From the NCBI GenBank assembly GCA_030248195.1, contig JASAND010022150.1, positions 1 through 64,000 on the forward strand: DNA of 64,000 bases, given 5' to 3'. Source of the DNA: Trissonchulus latispiculum. Lineage: Eukaryota > Nematoda > Enoplea > Enoplida > Ironidae. Shown here piece after piece: positions 1-10,699 of the stretch. Both the position numbers and the translations under genes were made by a program. Below the pieces are notes generated by a model. It saw only the letters and a program-made list of their open reading frames with translations, ran no database searches and was not told the DNA's origin. How positions within the stretch are numbered: the first letter of the stretch is position 1; each line of letters opens with the position of its first letter.

Positions 1-241
1 ACTGCCCTATTATTAATCGTCAAGTATATCATAGGCAAGGGTCGGTGGGGAACAGTTCCGGTATTACTGGTGTGCTCATGAGAACTACGCGACGCACCGA
101 TTAGGTGAACCCGCGAGCTATGATAACGTTGATGAGGTCCCGGAGGCAACGTGACTCGCGAGCCGTCCCCAGTAGGCCAAGTGATAGTATGTAACCCTAG
201 GTCGAGTGAGATTTCACCCTCTGGAAAGGGTAACATAAAAT
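1..241 (-). CDS. Start of the pol frame (-1 relative to gag-env-pro), cut by window edge
   Basis: The frame that is -1 to the main polyprotein frame is open for all 80 codons from the stop at 242 to the first base. It begins with residues expected for the C-terminal half of a retropepsin. The rest of the protease, reverse transcriptase, RNase H and integrase should lie left of the window. The break could be a programmed -1 frameshift or a one-base deletion in a dead copy. No clear slippery heptamer is visible at the junction. Confidence 0.5.
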
Positions 242-3200
242 CTAACCCAGTATACAATCTACCGTTAAGGCATCAACAACAGGAAAAGTCCATTGTTTTA
301 CGGGGAGTGCCTTTCGGGTGTGCTGAAACATGAGGGGTACATGCGTTACTCCCACTATTCGGCTCTTACCCCCGTTTGCCGTGCGAATGTAGTGATGTGG
401 CCCGGTAGATTCTATAGGTAAATTCAGTCGTGCCGCTAGGCTGGCACCCATTACTGAGACCAATGAGCCAGTATCAAACAGAGCATCCACAGTATGACCG
501 CAGATCAGTAGAGCCATAAGCAGTGGTACAGTCCTAACCATCAATACAGAATGTGCGTTGATCACCCGACTTGTGTTGTCTACGACCGGCCGAGTTTTCC
601 TTCGGTCTGATTCGTAGTCAGCTCTGCGAGCGGCATTAGATCGCTTAAAAGGGCTAGTAGCAGCGTCAGAGTGTGAGATTAGAGAGGAATCCGTAGTGGG
701 TTCTTCCTCAGATTCCGAATTTCCATGAGTGTCCTGACGAGAGAATCGAACTATACGTCGGTCTGGCTTCCTTTGCGCGTCGAGGTTTAACTCAACTGTA
801 GGGGAAGGACAGTGTTCCCGGCTATCCTCACTCAGTAACTGTGTAGTGGCCTCTAAATCCCTAGCATTATAATCTGACATAGAGGAAGCATAAGAGGTAT
901 CTCGAGATAGTGGCCTGAAAGCGGAGGTAGCTTGGCATCGGTTAGCAGTCTTACGGAGATTATCGTAAGTAGCGGGACGATTTACGGCCCTTAGCGGGGT
1001 GTTCTCATTCCCTGTAGCGTCTGTTCCTAATTCCACAGCAGGTTCCTCCTCATCATCGCTGAAAGGAGACACGCCTGCGCGTCGCACGTTTATGGGAGCA
1101 GAGATGGCCGGAGCGGGTGGCTTAGGGTCCCCTCCCCATCGTGACTTGACTCGGCGCATGAACTTTCTACCACACGGAGTCATCCAGAATATAATCACGC
1201 AACCAATAACTACAATCAAGATGACTAACATAAGACCGTGATTCAACTGAATAGGTACGAAAGGTAAGTGTACGTACTTTTTCATCTGATTCTCAATCAG
1301 ATTTCTAGCTTGCTCGTTCTCATATTCTGCAGTCGAGAGTTCAGTGAAATGTAACGGTATCCTACCGAGGGGGGCAGGTACAACAGCTTCCCTAAGTTCT
1401 GACATGGTTACAGTAGTCCTAGCTAACCCCAAGGTACTGGTCAAAATGGTATTGCCAATAATTAAATGTAGGTATCTTCCGTGCTCGAACCACAATGTAC
1501 CGGTATCGGGCACAGCCACTCGTTCACCTTCTGCGACATGATTCAATGAGGGCGAGCGAGCAACAATAACTTCGGTGTAGTTTGTACGTATTAGCACGCC
1601 TGCAGGGGTGGTGCGATACTCTGTAGAATTATCCAAGACCTTAATTTTAACATAGTCTTTGCAAGAGGCAAATTCCTTTTCGACAGTTCTATCCGAGAAA
1701 GAGATTAATATTTGTAAACATTTAGCGCGCAAGCTTGTGACAATAGCATTTGGGGGACAAAACCACAAGCCGGGGGCCGTTTTGCACTCGGCAACGTCAA
1801 TTTCAAGTACCTCCCCGGAATCTAATCGCTGCGCATATTCAGGCATGGGGGCCATGGTCGTTATGCCCCGTTCCCGAGAATTATACCCCAAGTTATGAAC
1901 TGCATATAGAGGTCTAACTTCATGTTCCAAAGGAACAGGAATTTCTAACATGAAACCAAAACGTAGAGTGTTGAAATCAATTTTAATTGGGTAGACTTTC
2001 CCAAATTGATAAATCAGACTCGGTTCGCGGTTTAACAAGGAGTTCTTAAGGGAAGGATGGTTTCGAATGATCTCTTTTAGAGTTTGTAAGTTTACCAATC
2101 CCGGAGTAATTTCGGACCTCAAACCTGCATGCATAACAGAATTTAAACCTTCACGGAGTGAAGACGTAAAGATGTGCGCTAGCAATTGCATATAAACTTG
2201 GCGCATGTACGAGAAATTTGAACAGCGGGCGCGAATAATTAAGGTGGTTAAGTCCTGCACAGTATGATGTAAAAAGGCGTAAACCTGCTCATTTGCGTGT
2301 ACAATTTTACGGACTGAGTCAGTAATTTTCATCTGCTCATTTCGCAGAAGGTGAAACCCCTGTTCGACTGCATCCATTTTACCGTCCAATTTACCTAGGT
2401 GATACGAATTTGACAAACTGTTAGCAATACCCCCTATTCCCAGAGCACCCGCCAACAGGAATTCGATAAAACGTTTCGGCCTCTTAGGAGTGTCACTCGG
2501 AGGATAGGACGTACAAACTCCAGGCGTAGATCGACACAAACTAGCCAACAATTTAGAGTAGAAATTAGTGTTCAAAACGCCAGAATACAGCTTTCGATAT
2601 TCCGCTTTTATTTGATCAATTTCATTTTCCAGAAACCAGTGCTGGGGGCAGCTCTGATTGATCATACGCACGCAATACTGATCGGTCTTTGCCTTGCCTG
2701 TATTCAGGTCTATGCAATCCTCCTCGTTAGCCCACTCAGGAAGTTTCCACTCAGGAGAGATAGAGGGGACCTCCAGCTGAACAATCAACGCAAGGTATTC
2801 CGTTTTCTGTGAAATAACTCCTATTCCCGCAGGGCTGAGTACAGCTCCCCAGCGAGGTAAAACTACAGTACCTATCTTAGCAATCTCATCGGCCAGAAAA
2901 TGTGACGTGCCCGAGTCCGAGGCACTCTGTGCATTGGCCGAGGACAGCATTAGCCCTAGCAGCATCCAAACGAGAGGGGTGCTGAATCGGCGCAATGACT
3001 TCATAGCGGCCAACATAGATAGAAAGGGCAAAAACATCATGGAAAAGTTCCCTTTCCCCTTTTCGGTATCCTTTTTGTCCAGATTTTCAATCAACTCATC
3101 GGAGAAAATTTCACACTGAACCCCCACAGTACTAGAGCTTACAGAAATCTCTCGCTCTTGAAAAGCTTCGCAGACCCGGTTACCTAAAGGTTCAGAACTA

Positions 3201-4813
3201 GGTACCGGAATAAATAGCTCCTCATCAGTGGAGGTCAAGGTAGTAGGGGTCAGCGCGCCCTTGAGAGGAAATGAGGGTTCAAACCTCTGTTCTGGTCGGC
3301 AGGAGCAGACCATCGGCTGTCGATACATAAGCACTTTATGAGAGAAGTGAGGTGATGCTAAGCATCTTTTCGCGTGTCGCGTACAGTTTGGAGAAACCAT
3401 CCGTACCGAACGGGCGGAGTGTCCACTGGCTGAGCCGGGGTCAGACCGAGGACGCCAGTGGGGAGACCTATGTCTAACAGGAGACCAGTTACCCCGGTCG
3501 CTTCCCGAATATTCGGAGGAATGCGAACCATTCCCACTTCCCCGTCCAGTATAGTACCCATCTGAATTTCGGACGCGAGATCGAGAAACTGCAAACTTGG
3601 GCCCATATTCGCGCTTCATTTCTGGGGGAAAATCGGATCGAGGCTCTCTACGATCAGACCCCCTATCCCGTTCATACCTATCATTAGGTCTATCTCGATC
3701 CCTCCGATTATCATGATAACCTGAATTATAGTTCCTATTTCCTCTATTATCTTCATAACGCGGCTGGTTACCATTATAGTTACTCCGGTAGCGATTGTAG
3801 CCGTCTCGGTTGGGTCCCCCAGAATTTCCTTGAGAATTTCGGTTTCGGTCATCATTTCGAGCGGAATTTCGATTATTCTGTGAATTTCTTTCTCGAAAAG
3901 CACCTCCACCAGGATGCCGACAGTCACGCCGCACATGCCCTGGTTTATTACAGTTAAAACAAGTCGTACCCGGAGGTAAATCGCGTGTACGATCTCCTCG
4001 CCCAGAATTCGCTAACTTTTTGGTAGTTTCAGCTTCCAGCTTCTCGAAACGGTATTTCAAGTCTCTCACTGCCTTTTCTGCTTCCGCGAGTGCCGTAGGA
4101 GCGCTGTTACTTTCTCGAAAGTTAGGTTCTAAAAAGGAAGGGTAACCCTCCCCAGGATTCTCTCCCTCAGCCTGCTGTGCTCTTTCTACAGCCTTGGCAA
4201 GAGTAGGACAACCCGGCGGAACTCTGTTTTTCAGTTCCGTTCGCAACCCGAACAAAAACAACCGCAAGTTTAGCAACTCAATCTGTTTATCAGTGAAGCC
4301 GTCTTCCTCTTTAAAACTGAGTCTAGCGTATCTGTTTAATCTCATCAGGTAGTCAGAAACAGTCTCCCCTTTTTCCTGCTTCACGTGAAACATGAGTGAC
4401 GAAGCATGTAGCGCAGTATGGGTGGGAACCATAATTTTCTTGGCTTCAGCAATCATATCCCCCCATGTCCCGCGACTAGCCTTAGGTACGGACCTAAACA
4501 GTTCCAACGCCCTACCTTGCAGTGAACTAGAAAACGTATAAACCTTCTGCCAGTCATCAAAATTCATCACTTTACAGAATCGCTCATATTTTTCCACGTG
4601 TTCCTCGAACGACTCAGAGGGAAGGCCATGGTGTATTGGAACCGAGCTAAACGCCGTAGCGACACCCTGTGCTCGGACCACTGCATTGAATTCAGTTAAT
4701 GTTTTAGTCAACTCTGTCAAAGCAACAGTTTCCGGATTTAAACTCGGAGTGGGCGAGCTAGTTGGTGGGGTGGTAGGTGACGACCCCGCCCCGTCCTCAA
4801 TATTATCCGGCAT
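242..4813 (-). CDS. Retroelement Gag-Env-like-protease polyprotein, 1,523 codons
   Basis: A single long frame starting at a true ATG. Residues about 60-230 look like a retrotransposon Gag capsid region. Residues 285-298 form a CX2CX4HX4C zinc knuckle, followed by an Arg/Asn/Asp-rich tail (300-400) that would bind RNA. An envelope-like region follows from Met604: signal-peptide-like 604-628, a K-R-P-K-R cleavage motif (777-781) with an apolar Gly/Ala-rich segment after it, heptad-like helix, scattered Cys pairs, N-glycosylation sites, one membrane span (about 1193-1210) and a long acidic, Ser-rich tail. A retropepsin follows, with D-T-G-S at 1447-1450. The frame stops at 242 just after the I-L-G motif in the middle of the protease, while the -1 frame stays open. 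Known metaviruses place env after pol, so this order is odd. It is an endogenous element; whether it is active is unknown. Confidence 0.85.
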   Translation of the reverse strand: MPDNIEDGAGSSPTTPPTSSPTPSLNPETVALTELTKTLTEFNAVVRAQGVATAFSSVPIHHGLPSESFEEHVEKYERFCKVMNFDDWQKVYTFSSSLQGRALELFRSVPKASRGTWGDMIAEAKKIMVPTHTALHASSLMFHVKQEKGETVSDYLMRLNRYARLSFKEEDGFTDKQIELLNLRLFLFGLRTELKNRVPPGCPTLAKAVERAQQAEGENPGEGYPSFLEPNFRESNSAPTALAEAEKAVRDLKYRFEKLEAETTKKLANSGRGDRTRDLPPGTTCFNCNKPGHVRRDCRHPGGGAFRERNSQNNRNSARNDDRNRNSQGNSGGPNRDGYNRYRSNYNGNQPRYEDNRGNRNYNSGYHDNRRDRDRPNDRYERDRGSDRREPRSDFPPEMKREYGPKFAVSRSRVRNSDGYYTGRGSGNGSHSSEYSGSDRGNWSPVRHRSPHWRPRSDPGSASGHSARSVRMVSPNCTRHAKRCLASPHFSHKVLMYRQPMVCSCRPEQRFEPSFPLKGALTPTTLTSTDEELFIPVPSSEPLGNRVCEAFQEREISVSSSTVGVQCEIFSDELIENLDKKDTEKGKGNFSMMFLPFLSMLAAMKSLRRFSTPLVWMLLGLMLSSANAQSASDSGTSHFLADEIAKIGTVVLPRWGAVLSPAGIGVISQKTEYLALIVQLEVPSISPEWKLPEWANEEDCIDLNTGKAKTDQYCVRMINQSCPQHWFLENEIDQIKAEYRKLYSGVLNTNFYSKLLASLCRSTPGVCTSYPPSDTPKRPKRFIEFLLAGALGIGGIANSLSNSYHLGKLDGKMDAVEQGFHLLRNEQMKITDSVRKIVHANEQVYAFLHHTVQDLTTLIIRARCSNFSYMRQVYMQLLAHIFTSSLREGLNSVMHAGLRSEITPGLVNLQTLKEIIRNHPSLKNSLLNREPSLIYQFGKVYPIKIDFNTLRFGFMLEIPVPLEHEVRPLYAVHNLGYNSRERGITTMAPMPEYAQRLDSGEVLEIDVAECKTAPGLWFCPPNAIVTSLRAKCLQILISFSDRTVEKEFASCKDYVKIKVLDNSTEYRTTPAGVLIRTNYTEVIVARSPSLNHVAEGERVAVPDTGTLWFEHGRYLHLIIGNTILTSTLGLARTTVTMSELREAVVPAPLGRIPLHFTELSTAEYENEQARNLIENQMKKYVHLPFVPIQLNHGLMLVILIVVIGCVIIFWMTPCGRKFMRRVKSRWGGDPKPPAPAISAPINVRRAGVSPFSDDEEEPAVELGTDATGNENTPLRAVNRPATYDNLRKTANRCQATSAFRPLSRDTSYASSMSDYNARDLEATTQLLSEDSREHCPSPTVELNLDAQRKPDRRIVRFSRQDTHGNSESEEEPTTDSSLISHSDAATSPFKRSNAARRADYESDRRKTRPVVDNTSRVINAHSVLMVRTVPLLMALLICGHTVDALFDTGSLVSVMGASLAARLNLPIESTGPHHYIRTANGGKSRIVGVTHVPLMFQHTRKALPVKQWTFPVVDALTVDCILG
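1124..3004 (-). other. Envelope (F-like fusion glycoprotein) domain inside the polyprotein
   Basis: Polyprotein residues 604-1230. An internal ATG at 3004 opens a textbook signal peptide: basic K-S-L-R-R, a hydrophobic core, then A-N-A. A furin-like K-R-P-K-R lies about 175 residues further on. The apolar segment after it and the following helix recall the F-type envelope proteins of baculoviruses and errantiviruses. The C-terminal membrane anchor ends in W-M-T-P-C-G and is followed by R-R-V-K-S-R, a stop-transfer pattern. Family assignment rests on this architecture only, not on alignment. Confidence 0.7.
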
Positions 4814-6110
4814 GTTACTGAACTTATCTTAGCTATTTAGAAAATTAGTCTCGTACGTAGAATGATAATATTAAAATTAGTACAAGATTATAACAACTAT
4901 TATATCCCAAAAATGTGTACTGGGTGAGTTCTTTTAGGATAAATAGGAGCCTCGAATTTTTGAAGGAAACAAACAAACAGTTTTGTTGTCTAAAAATTCC
5001 CAAAATTCAAAAGTTAACTCCAAATTTTTATCCTCCGAAGGAGGGCTCCACATGTAATAAAATGGGGTCTAGTAGTCTGGGATCTCTAAATTCTATAGCA
5101 CTGGTTAAACTCCTTTAAGCCTCCCAAATTCACAATGAAGCGAACAGTGGCAATACCAGGGGTTCAATTGTCGGTTTATACCGTTTGAGTCGTAGTTACC
5201 GGTTCACCTAAAGCTTCTAATATCTAATTAGAGACCTAATCAAAATTAGTCGTTTGAGTTTTACAAGGTTTTAATAAAGTTAGCTATCAGTTTAACAGGT
5301 CAATTTACCAACATACGTAGCAGGGCAATTCATACATTCAATATTCCGCCGTCAAGATATAATAACAGTTTACAGGCACATATAAACAGTCAGGTTACAC
5401 AAGAAGCATTCTTCCTTAGGGAGACATCAAAAATTCACAAGGTTTCAAATAGATAAACTAGCCAGTGTCGAACATAGGTTAAAATACTCAGCCTCAATTT
5501 TAGATCGATCTTTGAACGTTCTCAGTTTGGTTACTGTAACTCTCTCCTTACTCACGGTTTTACCTTCCAGGTGATCCAAGAGTGATGAAACAGGCTTGAT
5601 GGTCTCCGGTAGAGGCAGCGATTGGTCAGGTCCAACGGTAAAGCACAGGCGAAATACAGTGGGTCCGGGTGGCAGCAGTAATGTAGGGCAAACACACTCC
5701 AATCCTCCAAGTCAGTCTCGACAAGAGATCTGACGGTCTTCGCGACCAAAAACAGGTAAGGCTATCTCAAGCCAACGGCATACAGCCGACAGAAAACAAT
5801 CACAGGTAATCAGCAAGACGAACACACGACTCAACACTTTGGTTGCCAACCCAAGGCTGAAGTTCAGGTCTCTTTTCGAACTGAACTTCAGCCGTACCCC
5901 CGATAGAGGGCGTTCTAACTTTTTAGTTGACCAATCGCTGATTCTCTACCGTATACCTGTTTTCGTCGGCTCTCTTTGTTTTCGTCGGAGAGCCGACCCA
6001 GTTTGACGTCGAGAGAGCTTACGTAACTTTTGGGGTCAACTTTGATTACTTTAGGGCTTTTCTCAAGGCTCCTCTCAGACGATTTTCCTTTCAATTTCTC
6101 CATCAAAAGT
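4814..6110 (-). other. Probable leader and/or 5' LTR of the retroelement; no recognisable gene
   Basis: AT-rich sequence upstream of the Gag start. The LTR cannot be delimited because its partner lies outside the window. Two clean hairpins lie here: a 13-base stem pairing 5855-5867 with 5881-5893, and a 9-base stem pairing 5965-5973 with 5989-5997. On the minus strand a TGG-initiated stretch near 5152 could be a primer-binding site, but I could not match it to a tRNA. A Lys/Ser-rich 60-codon frame (about 5915-6106) has no clear homology. Confidence 0.35.
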
Positions 6111-6870
6111 ACTCACGCAGAAATTCAGATAACGTCACAGAAATACAGAATTCACACAAAATAGTTCTCGGACAACATGTTCAAAACTGTTCACCAATCA
6201 AGAATTCAAATTTTAGGTAGCTATGTTCAACAACATCAGAAAGAAAGTCCCAAATGCCCCAGTAGCTAAGTCACTAATAAACTTCATCAGATCTTGACCA
6301 CAAATAACAATTACAATTCAATTAATGATAATCACAACTAATACGAATAACTTCTTAGGATAACTTCTTAAAAATCTGAATATTATTTCCTTCTAAAACT
6401 CTTCCAAAAGCTCTCAATGCCAGTAAGCAGAATTTGCTGCCTCCACACTAACACTAGGCAAAAGGAATGAAAGCATGTTTCTCAAAACCTTTTGCCTTCT
6501 GATCATCTTTTCTCCATACGTCCCATTCCAGGAGGAGGTTCCTTGTGATCTTGCTTGTTAAAACATGAAGAGTAAATTAAACTTGACTTAACCCCATTGA
6601 ATTATTAAGTCAGCTTCCTTTCGCCTTCATGTCAAGCCACAATGTTACAATCTTGATCATTTAGTTTTCATTAAACCAGTCTGCCTTTTGTAAAATGTAA
6701 ATTTTGATAACAAAAAATAATTGGGAAAAGTACAATGTGGAACAGGAAGACTTCGAAAGAAGAAACAGAAGTATTTCGCATGAATAAACATAGGACGTCG
6801 AAACTTTGAAATAATCAAGGCATTGATATATAATTCTGATCTGATTTGCTTTCCCCTTTCAAGAATTCTG
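6111..6870. other. AT-rich sequence, nothing recognised
   Basis: No homologous coding frame, RNA gene or clear inverted repeat seen by eye. Confidence 0.5.
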
Positions 6871-7060
6871 CAATTTAAACTTTTGCCGAACTCTATAAAT
6901 CGGCAATGGGTTTTGCTCATTTCTAGAATGGGCAAGACGCTTGCCTATTTTTAGAAATGAGCAAAAATACTGCAGATTTCTAGAATTCGGCAAGGCTGTT
7001 GCCGATATCTTGAAATGAGAAAAATTGCTTGCCAATTTCTAGAAACGTATGATACTTCTG
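6871..7060. repeat. Short interleaved direct and inverted repeats (TTGCC / TTTCTAGAA units)
   Basis: Units of roughly 55 bases carry TTTCTAGAAATGAGCAAAA-like and GGCAAG...TTGCC motifs in alternating orientation. Each unit can fold on itself. The pattern resembles the subterminal arrays of the inverted-repeat elements further right, but I found no target-site duplication. Confidence 0.45.
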
Positions 7061-7546
7061 TTTCTGAAAGTTTTGTGTGTTCTTCAAAGCGTTGATTCGC
7101 AAAAGCACTAGAGTTAAGACCTTGGCTCGGGTTTGCACGTATGGGTTTAAGCTGGCAAATCAAATTGAACACTTTTAGCAGCCTTAAAAACCGGTTATCC
7201 CGGATTAGATATGGGCTAGCGTAAGCCAAACCCAAAAATGTTGGATTTGACTGGATTAACCCCAGGATTAAGCCAACCGTATAATTTTGAAGTTAGCCAG
7301 AAAATGGACCCTAAACCGATTTAAGCTTAAGGTGGTGGTTTCCTTTTGTGCAGTGCTTTTGTGGTGATTTTTTGAAACGCTATAACTTTCGCAATTTTGT
7401 GAGTTGGAAAGAGCTTTATACATCGTTTTAAAGCTTATTATCTCTACATACACATGAGCTTTCGAAACTAGCAAAATTAAGAAAAAATTAGCAAAAATTT
7501 TCCAACATACTGACATCTGACAGGCTGAATATAGACCAAACATTTT

Positions 7547-7841
7547 CGAACATCGATTTCTCAAAACTGAAGAATCGGCCAAAAGTTCTTTTTGTGCCAC
7601 CATATGAAGGACATATGGGCCGAGGGACGTTTTTTTGGATTTGGCTCAGCAGGTCTTAACGTTCGAGAAAATCGGCCAAATGCATAGTAACACGAAATTT
7701 CGCAACTTCGCATTGAGTTTTCTTGCTACCCAATATGTTCTAGCCCAAACCAAGAAAAACGTCCCTCCGCAGAAGTGCGAGTTTCGATTCTGCCGAAAAT
7801 CTCCGGAATCCGTCGAGTAGTTTTTGAGAAATCGATGTTCG
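7547..7841. repeat. Inverted repeat, about 22-base arms, 295-base span
   Basis: The left arm at 7547-7568 (starting CGAACATCGATTTCTC) matches the reverse complement of 7819-7841 with one inserted base. The interior has further weak inverted similarity around AAAAACGTCCCTC. It is a small MITE or fold-back remnant without a visible target-site duplication. Confidence 0.5.
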
Positions 7842-7851
7842 AAACAAAATA

Positions 7852-9560
7852 ATCGCAGTTTTGCCAAAATCGTTTTTCGGCCAAATCTCTAGCTGAAAGC
7901 AATAAAGTCCGGCTAATAGGCATTCATAAAATGTTCATTTGAACGATGTATCGATTGAGTATAACTAAGCCAATATTGTCCTTGACATGTGGCAGTAATT
8001 TTGAAAAAACTGATTTCCTCGAAAATGGCCATTTTTTGACCCTAAAAACAGTTTTTTGCTTATACTGACTTAACCACTGGAGATAACTCAAAGGTTGTAA
8101 GAGCAAAAATGTTCATTTTCGAGTCCTCTTTCCAGCCATACCAACCAATCCCTTGTCTTGTCTACCTACTGGGAGCTTAAGGCCAAAAACAAAAACTTTC
8201 TTATCTTTTGGCCTAAGAATACGGGACTGGTCCCAGAATGTTAAAGAGCACGGAAATAGGTTATTTCGTAAGTTTTAGCCCTTTGCGTAAAGGATTAAAG
8301 CCGTAGGAGTAAAAAATACCCGAAAGGAAACCAGCACCTTAAATCCAGATTTGATAGGTTTCGTTCCCCTGCAATCCTGTAAAATGATCAAAGCATTAAT
8401 GTCGAAATCTCGGGGCCGGAAGCTTAGTGCAAACATACTACGCTTGCATTTTGTAAAAAGAGTTGTTTTGACAAATCAACTACTATAACTTGAGCTACAT
8501 AGAAAACGTGTATTGCAATTGTTTTTAGATCACTATGCTGCGGAGAACTAACCATTCTCAACTATTATATGTAGTTCCATTATATGTAGTCAATATCTTA
8601 AAAATCCGCCACATACGAAGAAATCATGAAATCCCTTGCATTTTTTGGAAAGGCTGTTTTATTTCCAGATTTCTAAGAAATCCCCTTTAACCGAGATACA
8701 TAATTTTTATATCATTAAGAGGCACTAGTTCTCAAAAATGTTAATCAGTGCAAAACAAATTAATTAGTTTTGTAAAATGTCGGCGTAGCGTATTAACACA
8801 CTAAAGAGCCCCCACCCTAACACTAGTGTTTCGAGCATATTGCTAGCTTAGTATAAAGAAACACAGAGTATCTTACTCTTCGTACTATAATCTCTTGTTG
8901 AAGCATTCCTGCATTCTTCATACCGTCAGCCATCAGCTGGCCGACGGTACAATTTTAGCATTAGGTTTTTAAAGGCTAAATTTGATGACTAGGAGAAAAG
9001 TTATTGTAAATGCCATCTGTGCCAGAGTAAGAGTATGCTGTATGATTTAAGCATATCTGCTGTATCGAAATCCTGTTGACTATATTGAGCTTGTTGCTTA
9101 ATTCAAGCTGCAGTCCTTTATTTGTCAAATTAAGAACAGGAACAGAAATTAGCTGTTTACGATCTCTAGATAAACTCTGTCTATTGCTGATGCCGAAACT
9201 TCCCCACATGTTTCTTTGAAAAGATCATTCTTTCTTAGGCATTCGTTCAAATCATCAGAATCTCTAATGGCATCGAAACAATCTGATAGGCTATCGCTGA
9301 AATATGGACACGATTTACTTTTCCATTTAATGGTGGTTGAGTTTCAGCCGGCAAATAGTTATAAAGCAAGATTAGAAGAAGAGTAAGCCAAATGCTTTTA
9401 CTATGCTCCAATCCGATAAACATCCATCAATGCAACCTTTTGCGAATTTACACTTTTTCAGATATAGCAGTGGCTCTCGGCCTCAAACCAGAACAGCATT
9501 TGCGGAAATTGCTTGGTAAAACTACCATTTTCAATTAATAATGGGACTCTTAATCGCTAC
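7852..9560. other. AT-rich intergenic sequence, nothing recognised
   Basis: Only short open frames without family signatures. A 16-base near-duplication (ATTATATGTAGT) occurs around 8566-8590. Confidence 0.5.
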
Positions 9561-9738
9561 TCACCTGTTAGGAGACGGAGAAGCAGAACAACAAAGGGAA
9601 ACTTATGTCTAATATTTAAACTTGACTATTTTGACAGAGCTAACAAATGTTGAAAAAATGTCATGTTACGGTCAGGATACTGATGCTGAAACTTTAAAAA
9701 CAAAAAGGACAACTTTAACCCGAACACCAGTTATGTAC

Positions 9739-10019
9739 CTGTGAGCATCCACAAAATCCATAACACAAGGCACAGACCCTCCATCCATTGTACACAATTC
9801 CTTCGTGCCTGTCAGTGTGGGATAACAATCCAAAATCTTTGGATCACAATCATTCAGTCCAGTCATTTGAGCGCATACCTCTTTTATAGTGTCAGCTGTT
9901 CCCACGTCAATTACGTAGGTCTTGATACACTCTTCAGGCCAATTCAAAGCGTTTTCGCAGTACTCAGACTGGAGAGAGACGGCAATGACTATCAACAACA
10001 AAACGAAATAGAACATCAC
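9739..10019 (-). CDS. Small secreted cysteine-rich protein, first exon
   Basis: An ATG at 10019 opens a frame with a strong signal peptide of about 17-20 residues (M-M-F-Y-F-V-L-L-L-I-V-I-A-V-S-L). A mature region with seven cysteines follows, with acidic and Pro residues between them. The frame ends at a good splice donor, CAG|GTACAT, at 9739/9738. The best acceptor downstream on this strand is a pyrimidine tract ending CTAACAG at 9565. Joining there gives a stop codon at once (9561-9563) and a protein of 94 residues; another acceptor would give a longer product. I do not recognise the family: a secreted defence, venom-like or signalling peptide are all possible. Protein-level evidence is the signal peptide plus Cys pattern only. 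Confidence 0.5.
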
Positions 10020-10205
10020 CTCTGATCACATAACGGCTTGAAAAGGTTAATTTTTACAGACGAATGCCTTGGAATGCCTCGTAAGCAAGGCATCTGGCCT
10101 AATATGGTGTTATCTATTGCATGCATTCTTGAGAACGAAAACAAGACTTTGTCTTAATTCGTGGTTGTTCGGTAATATATTAATTTTAGTAGTTTCGATA
10201 AGTAT

Positions 10206-10373
10206 ACTTTATAGCACACCTTAGCGTGCATTCAATGATTTATACGCACGCCGTGTGGGAAGCTCCGAGTGTGGGGCACGAGTGCGCGAAGCGCACGAGT
10301 GCCACGCACGAGGGCTTCCCATACGACGTACGCAGTAGAAATTAGTGAACAACGCTAAGGTGTGTTGTAAAGT
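10206..10373. repeat. 168-base inverted-repeat element with GC-rich core
   Basis: The left arm at 10206-10227 (ACTTTATAGCACACCTTAGC...) pairs with 10352-10373 with two mismatches. The core (10240-10330) is GC-rich and itself palindromic around GTGCGCGAAGCGCAC. Likely a tiny MITE; no duplication of the target site was identified. Confidence 0.55.
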
Positions 10374-10513
10374 ACTTATACAACGATTCAACCTCTCCTT
10401 AATTGATGAAACCTTACTCATTTATGTTGCAGCTGACAGCTAAGTTTAGACAAATTTCAACATGAAATGGCAGCAACATTGTTGCTTGCCACGGCTGGGA
10501 GGCCTAATTTTTG

Positions 10514-10686
10514 GTGTGCAGCAGAGCTGTCTAAGTTGGAGCTCTGCTGTACACACTGCTGTAGCATGGGGGGGAAACTGTATGCTACAGCAATTTAGAT
10601 TAGGGACCGGCTTCCCAGCTTGCAGCGTGCGTATAACTCAGTTATACGCACGCTGCACTGTGCATTATCTGATTTATATGCACAGT
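10514..10686. repeat. Cluster of four successive perfect or near-perfect hairpins
   Basis: Stem pairs are 10514-10528 with 10540-10556, 10557-10567 with 10582-10592, 10622-10637 with 10641-10656 (16 bp, 3-base loop), and 10657-10665 with 10678-10686. Hairpins 1 and 2, and hairpins 3 and 4, abut without a gap. The stem sequences differ, so this is not a tandem repeat of one hairpin. Its role is unknown. Confidence 0.7.
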
Positions 10687-10699
10687 CTTTACATAGGAA

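Noticed and set aside
5140..5175. TGG-initiated stretch as the primer-binding site of the left retroelement
   Set aside because: No tRNA 3' end could be matched and the LTR boundary is unknown.
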